A DNA stretch of 64,000 nt. Source: Calliopum simillimum. Lineage: Eukaryota > Arthropoda > Insecta > Diptera > Lauxaniidae. The notes below the pieces were generated by a model, which made no database searches, was not told the DNA's origin, and saw nothing but the letters and a program-made list of their open reading frames with translations. This document shows positions 57,258 through 64,000 of this stretch, in pieces (the stretch's first letter is position 1; every line of letters starts with the position of its first letter). Position numbers and translations under genes: made by a program. The DNA lies in assembly GCA_951812925.1 (NCBI GenBank), contig OX638370.1:95990897-96054896 (forward strand). Reading direction: 5' to 3'.

Positions 57258-58793
57258 TCTCGTTTGAAAATGTCAAATAATTCTCATAAATTATTGAAAA
57301 ACCCGAAAAATAGTGAAAAAGTCGAAAAAATAAAGGTGTTGCTTTTCTGTCAACGCAACACAGTAAAGAATTATGTTTTCATATCCGACAGTAAAAATGT
57401 TCGTTAACACATTAATAAAAGAACAAATTTAGTCATGTCTTGTAACGAATTGTGTGTTGTTCGATTACGAAATGAAATCAATTAAATGATTTGCCAACAA
57501 TTTCTGCTAGCAATTATTGCCTCATACAAATACGCCGCTCTAATTCTTAACTGATTATGCAACAAAGAATTAATTAATTAATTTATTTATTTTTAATTCT
57601 GAAAAGAACTGAATGGAAAAATTTGTTTGTTTTTCCACGTGTATAATTTCCGCTGCAGTTAGTCATATCCAGTTGATTTACAAACGTTGTTGTTAAAATT
57701 TATAGAAAACACAAACAACCAACCCAATAACATCAACACACTGTTATTAACTAAAAGTATTTTATGTAAATTTACAGGTTATTTTTAATTTTTTTTAAAA
57801 TTATTTAATAACTAAATTGTCACAGTCAACATTACATCAATAGTTCATTGAATAAATGCGACGTATGTCTCGACCGGTTACAAAAACATTTGGAGCAACG
57901 ATGTTGCAATAACTTCGTTCACACTCCATATGGTTTCGCATTCGGTTACTTGTGTTGTGTAAATTACCCTTGTTGTGCGCAAAGTTTTACCATGAAATTT
58001 TTATACGTCTTTTACAGATATTTCTGATATTTCGTCAATTCACTTTTGACGGCTCACAGCGCAGACCTAATTGCGACTCTGATTTTTTATTTTTTTTCTT
58101 ACAACTATGGAAACTTACATGACCAAGGCTTTGTTTGTGATGATTGACCAAGCAAAAAAGGTAGCAGTAGCAGTACAAGTGCAACAATTAGTTTTGCCAC
58201 TTGCCACACAATTACTACAATTACCACTGAGCTTGATACTTGATAATGGCAGTTGGTATTTTATTAAAAAAAGAGGCTCTATACTTAGTGTGATATTAAC
58301 CCATAAAATGCAAGTAGAAAAGAAGGAACAAATCTGATGGAATAGTCCATCATATTATCTTGGCCATATTAAAATAAAAGTTTAAATTTATTCATCACTA
58401 TTTATTCAGAAAGTACTGATTCACTGATGTAGAACATAAACGCGGTAAAAACGGCTAGATTCGGAATCAACTACCCTAAATAAGTCAAAAAAAAAGGTAT
58501 CGAGAGCTCATTCGGATTTATTGTTGCACAGTGTTATTAGAAAAAAAAAAAACGGTTGAAATTGCACCAACAACTACCAATAGCGGTAAAATTGACTGTG
58601 AAGTCCATTAAAATCACTATGAAAGTACTTACTATACAGTTATTGTTTAAATTGTCGTTCACTGTGAAATAGAGATAGATAGAAAGTTTCAGTAATTGAA
58701 CCATAGAGCTTTGCAAATTTATAATTTTCTCGGTTTTAAATCAATTGAAACAGTACTTTGCAGTTATATTAAAAAAAAGGCTTGTTTTGATAG
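57258..58793 (-). promoter_or_regulatory. Intergenic stretch; possible reductase first exon or promoter
   Basis: 57640-58070 is non-repetitive and somewhat GC-richer (CGACGTATGTCTCGACCGG, GTTGTGCGCAAAG), the only such patch upstream of the reductase in the window. It could hold a non-coding first exon. I cannot identify an initiator or donor. 58410-58530 is a fragment of a repeat shared with 62690-62970. Confidence 0.25.
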
Positions 58794-59648
58794 CACAGGT
58801 TTACAAAAAAAAAAAAATGTCATGGCGTTTTGACCAGACTATGTGTTTCCTAGTGACATTGACGTCCTTAATCCGAATCCGGGGTCCGTTTGAGAAAAAA
58901 GATTACAACGTCATATGGAGGTCAAAATGGTCATGTGTCTTTTAGTGATAAATTCACTAAGATTCTGAAACTTATTTTATATCATTGGATTCTTAGTCCT
59001 TAAAAAGAATATGTGATCAAAAAGGGTCTATCGGACCTAGCTTCGAAGATATAGCCATCGGAAGATCCGGATATATCTTCTATGAAAACCGCTATAAGTT
59101 GAGAACCAGTTTATAGATTTGGAAAACATTGGTGTTATATGAAAGGTATTTTGTTGTTGTTGGTGTTGTTTATGTATTTGTTGTTATAATTGAAAAATTT
59201 CAAAAAAGTCATATCTCCAAAACTATGAATCGAATTAAAAATATGCGCATAGCATACATTTTTAAGGTTGTCAAAATACCTTTCATACGACACCAATATT
59301 TTTCAAATCCATCTAGGGGTTCCCAACTTATAGCGGTTTTCGTAGAAAATACATCCGGATCTCCCGATGGCTACATCTCTGAAACTAAGTCCGAGATACC
59401 CTTTTGGATCACTTATTCTTTTTAAAAACTAAGAATTCAATGATAAAAAATTAGTTTCAGAATTTTAGCGAATTTATCACTAAACGACAAATGAACCCCA
59501 TTTTGACCTTCATATGACCTTGAAATATTTTTTCTCAGACATTCTGGAAAAAAACGGACCCCGGATTCAGATTCAGGACGCCAAAGTCCCTAGGAAACAC
59601 ATAGTCTGGTCAAAACGCCATGACATTTTTTTTTTTTGCAAACCTGTG
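58794..59648. mobile_element. 855-bp foldback element, copy 2, 3-bp target duplication TAG
   Basis: It starts CACAGGTTTACAAAA and ends TTTTGCAAACCTGTG, with TAG on each side (58791-58793 and 59649-59651). The arms match those of 41857-42731 (TGTCATGGCGTTTTGACCAG, TCGGAAGATCCGGATATATC). The loop is GTTGTTG-rich. One arm lacks about 15 bp (after GGGGTCCGTTT) relative to copy 1. Confidence 0.9.
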
Positions 59649-60031
59649 TAGTTAGCACTCCAGAAAAATTGGAACTATCCATTTTTAAAAAGCCGTAGAA
59701 ATTGAGGAAAATCATTTTTCTACAGTGAGACCATATCAAAAGGCAAAACAAAGCACCTCACTCTACTCAAGGATAGCCACCACTGATACATAAGAGTATG
59801 TATTGTACTTTAGATTGGTTCAGTTTTGTATGGAAAAAAGTTAAGTTGCTCACAAATTCGTTTCTCCAGCACCAAAATTTCATTTGGATGTAAATAAGCA
59901 CCAGATAAATTTGGTCCATTTCATAGAATATTTGATGGACTTGAAATCATTTTCAAAATCGAAAAATTATCCTAAATATGGAAAACATTTTTATATTTAA
60001 ACTTAAACTGCTGAACTTATTGTATGGACTG
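59649..60031. other. Intergenic AT-rich filler
   Basis: Nothing recognised. Confidence 0.55.
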
Positions 60032-60187
60032 GAATCGCGCAATGGTCAAAATTCAACCACAAATGTATAAAATAATAAGTACTTTTTGGAAAGTTTTAGT
60101 ACTTTTTTTGCTATTAGGTACAAAATAGAAAACCTCATTTATCATCCCTGATGCAATGACAAATGTGAAACGAAAAGAAACAAACTA
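60032..60187 (+). repeat. Dispersed repeat, family A, copy 2
   Basis: GGAATCGCGCAATGGTCAAA, AGTACTTTTTGGAAAGTTTT, TAGGTACAAAATAGAAAACC and TATCATCCCTGATGCAATGA in the same order as 10603-10770. It abuts the repeat starting at 60194. Confidence 0.72.
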
Positions 60188-60193
60188 AAGTCT

Positions 60194-60430
60194 TTGGCCT
60201 GGCCACACATTAAATACCCTACACTTCAGTATTTTGAAAATTTTGCTGATATGGGAGGTGCCATCTTGTACGAGTTCACCCAGTTTTTGCTCAGAGCTTG
60301 CGTTTATAGTTCTTTGTGTCTGAGTGAAATTTGGTTGGATTATCTCAAAAAACGTTTTCAGTATAGCGTTTTGAATGGATATTATCTCCAAAACTACAGT
60401 AGTTTTTCCCATATATCAATTTGAGCATTT
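60194..60430 (+). repeat. Single-unit fragment of the 142-bp-array repeat
   Basis: TGGCCTGGCCACACATTAAA then TACCCTACACTTCAGTATTT match the left end of 4213-5137 (and the GGCCTGGCC just before it), followed by one array unit (TTTGCTGATATGGGAGGTGC, GTGAAATTTGGTTGGATTAT). The right half of the element is missing. Confidence 0.72.
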
Positions 60431-61391
60431 TTTGGTTTTGAAAATGTTTTCATGCTCATCAGATGTTCTCTGAAATGGATCAAAATTTACATGATGTTGT
60501 TAACACGATCTTTTCGATGCCGGGGGGAATTAAATTCCGTACAACTTTAATTTTAAACCAGTCCAATGTACATATTTTGATCAATATCTCGTCAATGCTG
60601 TAATTTTTGAAAACAACAAAACGTCACTTTTTAGCAACATTGTACGATTTTGGGTTAAATGTAATGCAACCTGATATGGATTAAAGTTTTTTCTTTCATT
60701 TTATTTTTTGGTAGGTAGTTCTTTGGCATTCTTTGATATTGCAACATAATCTTGGTTTTTTTAACTGAAAGATTTTCATTGGCAGCTATTTAATTATGTG
60801 TATTAAGTGAATGTTAAATTGTCTGGCCGGCTGACTGGCACGCTGTCTGTACATATTTGCAATTAACTTGATTTTGATTTCATCATAACGGTTTTACTTG
60901 TTTTCACCATAATGTTTTGTTGATTGTGGCCTGCTGACACAATTCATCAAACTCGATCAATGTGGCTTAAAGCAAACAGGTGCCAAACTACTTGTGGTTT
61001 TAAAAACCAACTATTATTTTAAAGCCAATTTCAATCTGCGATTCGGTAGTGTTGATGACCATAACTTTTATTTTCTGAAATGGGACATACTTGTACACGT
61101 ACGTATGTACATAGTAAAACGTGCCACCGGAATGTGAAATTGTTGGCGTAGTCCAAGGAGCAAGATCACATCAATTAATATGCTCTTGATAATGAGTTGA
61201 TGAGTGTAATAATTTAAATTAATTTTAAGATTCTACAATTTCTTAACATATTGTTAATTTCCTTTAATAAGGCCATAATTATTGATGACTAAACATGGAA
61301 AAAATTATTGATTGATTGCACATGGGTATAAATTTGATTTGATGTCACGGAGGTCAGTAATTTAATAGTATTATAATAATTCTTATTGTTA
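60431..61391. other. Intergenic stretch
   Basis: AT-rich, no gene or clear repeat recognised. Confidence 0.5.
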
Positions 61392-62671
61392 CGAGGGGTA
61401 CTACTTATATTTCGCGAACTGGCAACACTAATGTCAATAGCTAAAATCTGGCAACACCATAATAAAGTTTTACAGTTTTTTAGCATAAACGTACTCACAA
61501 CGTTTTGATGAACAAGTGCTATTTGTTTTGTTTCCAGTGAGTTAAGAAAATCAATTTGGCCAAAAAATGGAAGTTTCAAGAAAAAGTTTTCGTTGGATTA
61601 TTTTTCACAACTTTCGACGTGGATTATGTCAACAAAAATGTGTCGATGAACTCAGTTCTTTGTAAAGCGATAAAGCGCCATCAAAAACCACAGCATATGT
61701 TTGGTATAGTGAATTCAATTGTGGTCGGAGGTTGGTCACCGACGAATTCCGTGAAGGTTGTAAAAAATCGATTGTTGGGACACAAAACATCGATGCAGTG
61801 CATGAACTGATAATGAAAGATCATTATGTGGCATATTGTGAGATAGAAGCATCCTTGCATATTAGTTCCACTCCAATACATTCGTTTTTGCATGAACTCT
61901 TTGGAGTAAAAAACGTTTGTTCTCGTTGGAAACCCCATAATTTATCAATTGCTCAAAAAAAGGCTCGCATCGTTTGGTGTAAGGAAATGACTAAAACTTC
62001 GACCGTGGTGCTTCAAAAGACGTGTATAAGATTGTGACAGGTGACGAATCATGGATATATGCGTATGAGCTGGAAACAAAACAGCAATCGACCGTGTGGG
62101 TATTTTAAGATGAGCTAAATCCAACAAAAGTTGTTCGTGGAAAAAGAGCAGCGAAGCAAATGGTCGCCTGTTTCTTCGGCCGAATAAGTCATGCGGCCAT
62201 TGTTCCACTTTAGCAACGTAGGGCGGTCAATTCTGAGTGGTACACAACCATTTGTTTGCCGGAAGTCTTCGCAGAAATTCGTAAAATCAACCCCCGAAGA
62301 CGAATCATTCTCCATCATGACAATGCGAGCTCTCGCACATCTCGTAAAACAGGTGAATTTTTGAGCAGTCAAAACATCGAATTGATAACTCATCCTCCGT
62401 ACAGTCCTGATTTGGCACCCAATGACTTCTTCTTGTTCCCGAACATTAAAGGTAAACTGCGTGGTCAACAATTTACGAGCGCCGAAACAGTAGTTGAAGC
62501 GTTTAAAAACCATGTTTTGGAGGTGTCTCAAGAGGAATGGGAAAACTGGTTTGAACGAATGCAAAAGTGTATTGATCATCAAGGGGAATATTTTGAAAAA
62601 CAATAATGTCATTTTCAATTAAAAATGTTTGTTATTATTTGCTATTCCCGAAATAAAAGTAGTGCCCTACG
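61392..62671 (+). mobile_element. Mariner transposon of full length (1280 bp)
   Basis: The ends CGAGGGGTACTACTTATATT and the complement of AAAAGTAGTGCCCTACG form inverted repeats of about 28 bp with few mismatches, flanked by TA at 61390-61391 and 62672-62673. Length and TA duplication are those of a complete mariner. The transposase inside is broken (see next entry). Confidence 0.93.
61567..62606 (+). pseudogene. Mariner transposase, inactivated
   Basis: The DD34D transposase can be followed end to end: an N-terminal helix-turn-helix region (MEVSRKSFRWIIFHNFRRGL), CSRWKPHNLSIAQKKAR, the first catalytic Asp in TGDESWIYAYE, the second in HHDNAS, and the third in YSPDLAPNDF. Exactly 34 residues separate the last two Asp. 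It ends with the usual EYFEKQ. Stops at 61663, 62106 and 62211 and one frameshift near 61995 inactivate it. All three catalytic Asp codons survive. The total damage is light, so insertion was fairly recent on the scale of this window. Confidence 0.93.
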
Positions 62672-63867
62672 TAACTTTACTTCAATGGATGATGTCTTGG
62701 AAAGTAATGATCCAATTGAAAAAGTTATAGTTTAAGTTTGAAGAGGAAGATCAGGTCTATTGAATGCCGTAAACTATACTACTTTCTGAATATATACGCC
62801 ATATGTCTGAAAATAGCGTTTTCTGCACATTAAATCATGGATAACTCGGAACTCAGTCGTTATAGGAAAAAACCAGATTCGGAATCAGCGACCATGAATT
62901 AGTAAAAAAAAATTTTCGAGATCAAATTCAGATTGGTTTCCTCTCGACTTGTTGCACTGTGTAATTGTGTACCTTTCTCGAAAAATCAAGTTTTTAATTA
63001 TGACAATTTGTGCAGCAAATACATTTATTTTTTCGTTACTAAAAATGCCATTTTTATAAGTAAATTTTTAACATGAAGGTCTGCAGCATTAAGTAATAAT
63101 AATTCGAAATGTGTTTATGAGCTGTCTCATCAACCATTTACCGTAACTTTTGTGTTGGCCTCTTGTACTTAAAAATCTTCATTGGCAGAAGGACTATTTT
63201 GATGGCAATAAAATAAAATTTATGGTTTATGGGTTAAGGCTTTAACTAATGTTTATTTTTGATTTAAATATTCGGAATATTTATGAGACAAAATGCTTTA
63301 AAAAATTGCAGTTCAGCCATACAAAAACATTAATAAAAGTCCAAACGAAAATTAATTTCGAAAATTTTGTTTACTTTGAACCATTGCGTTTTAACGCCTC
63401 ACTTTTAAGAGGTTAATTAGTTTTGTACGTTTTTTGTGATCTCTACTTAAAACGGGAAATAATTTAAACATTATTGCACAATTTAAAATCTTTCAATTTC
63501 AATATCCACCCAATGTATGTATTCGTAGCCTAAGATCACGATCGAGCTGTTAACATACTGAGATGCTGTCAGTAAATTGCTCAACAGCAAAGTGTTGATG
63601 TTAAGATTTTATGGTAATAAAAACTTAAATTTATTACAAAGTAAAATTGCAACTTTGTTTTTATTCAAAATAATAAGCATTACAACTTAACATATAATAT
63701 CAATATATATGTACTTATGTATGAAATAGGGTGGAACGAAACGAAAATGTGAATAAGTTAGCCTCCCTATTCGTAAAAATAGGGATCTAGATCAGACATT
63801 GGTTTCAAAATATAATGATTTGGCTAACACCAATACTGATATAGAATTTATGACGTCTTCATAAAAA
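62672..63867. other. Intergenic stretch with one shared repeat fragment
   Basis: 62690-62970 shares GGAAAGTAATGATCCAATTG with 39858 and GATTCGGAATCAGC / TTGTTGCACTGTG-type words with 58420-58530. The rest is AT-rich and featureless. Confidence 0.5.
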
Positions 63868-64000
63868 ATAGAATCGCCCAATGGTCAAAATTTTATCACA
63901 AATACATTTAATAACTTTGGTACTTTTTGGACAGTTTTAGTACTTTTTTTGCTATTTGGTACAAAATAGAAAAGCTGATTCATTATCCCTGGTACAATGA
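63868..64000 (+). repeat. Dispersed repeat, family A, copy 3, cut by window edge
   Basis: GAATCGCCCAATGGTCAAAA, GGTACTTTTTGGACAGTTTT, TTTGGTACAAAATAGAAAAG and TTATCCCTGGTACAATGA in the same order as the copies at 10603 and 60032. It continues beyond the right edge. Confidence 0.72.

Overview
This window looks like euchromatic DNA from a higher (brachyceran) fly. It is very AT-rich. Its three real genes are intron-split with GT..AG junctions, and their proteins read like fly orthologues. The space between exons is packed with mariner elements, 5'-truncated non-LTR retrotransposon tails and long inverted-repeat (foldback) elements. There is no bacterial, plasmid or viral gene content. The exact species cannot be named from the sequence alone.

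Genes. (1) An oxysterol-binding-protein-related lipid-transfer protein of the ORP9 type runs on the minus strand from a start codon at 40955 leftwards to at least 16316. Seven coding exons give 371 residues (PH domain, helical region, FFAT-like motif). The sterol/lipid-binding ORD must lie left of the window, because I found no ORD exon in 1-16315. (2) A complete very-long-chain fatty acid elongase (ELOVL family, five coding exons, 268 residues) lies on the plus strand at 30414-34249, entirely inside the first coding intron of the ORP9 gene. (3) A complete fatty acyl-CoA reductase (six coding exons, 532 residues) lies on the minus strand at 47228-50892. Elongase and reductase are consecutive steps in making long-chain alcohols and cuticular lipids, so three lipid genes share about 35 kb.

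Layout. 1-16315: ORP9 intron or downstream sequence, with a LINE tail, a 1.5 kb foldback, a 142-bp tandem-repeat element, a deleted Tc1/mariner-like element, small hairpin elements and one hammerhead-like sequence. 16316-29686: ORP9 exons 7 to 2, separated by introns that hold a mariner, a 494-bp hairpin and a 1.05 kb hairpin between two direct repeats. 29687-40829: ORP9 intron 1 with the nested elongase, elements carrying tRNA-like sequence, and an antisense LINE tail. 40830-47227: ORP9 first coding exon and upstream region, one 875-bp foldback, and repeats. 47228-52520: the reductase gene, whose intron 2 holds about 710 bp of an almost perfect CCAAGA satellite and whose start codon lies 64 bp from a 1.57 kb hairpin. 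52521-64000: intergenic, with a 1.83 kb hairpin, an RTE-like LINE fragment, a second copy of the 41.9 kb foldback, and a nearly full-length but broken mariner.

The signals most worth following are: the abundance of foldbacks with very long arms inside transcribed introns (possible hairpin-RNA/endo-siRNA sources); two hammerhead-ribozyme-like cores whose helix II differs in sequence but keeps pairing; the giant hexanucleotide satellite; LINE tails ending in the arthropod telomere-like CCTAA repeat; and the nested elongase.
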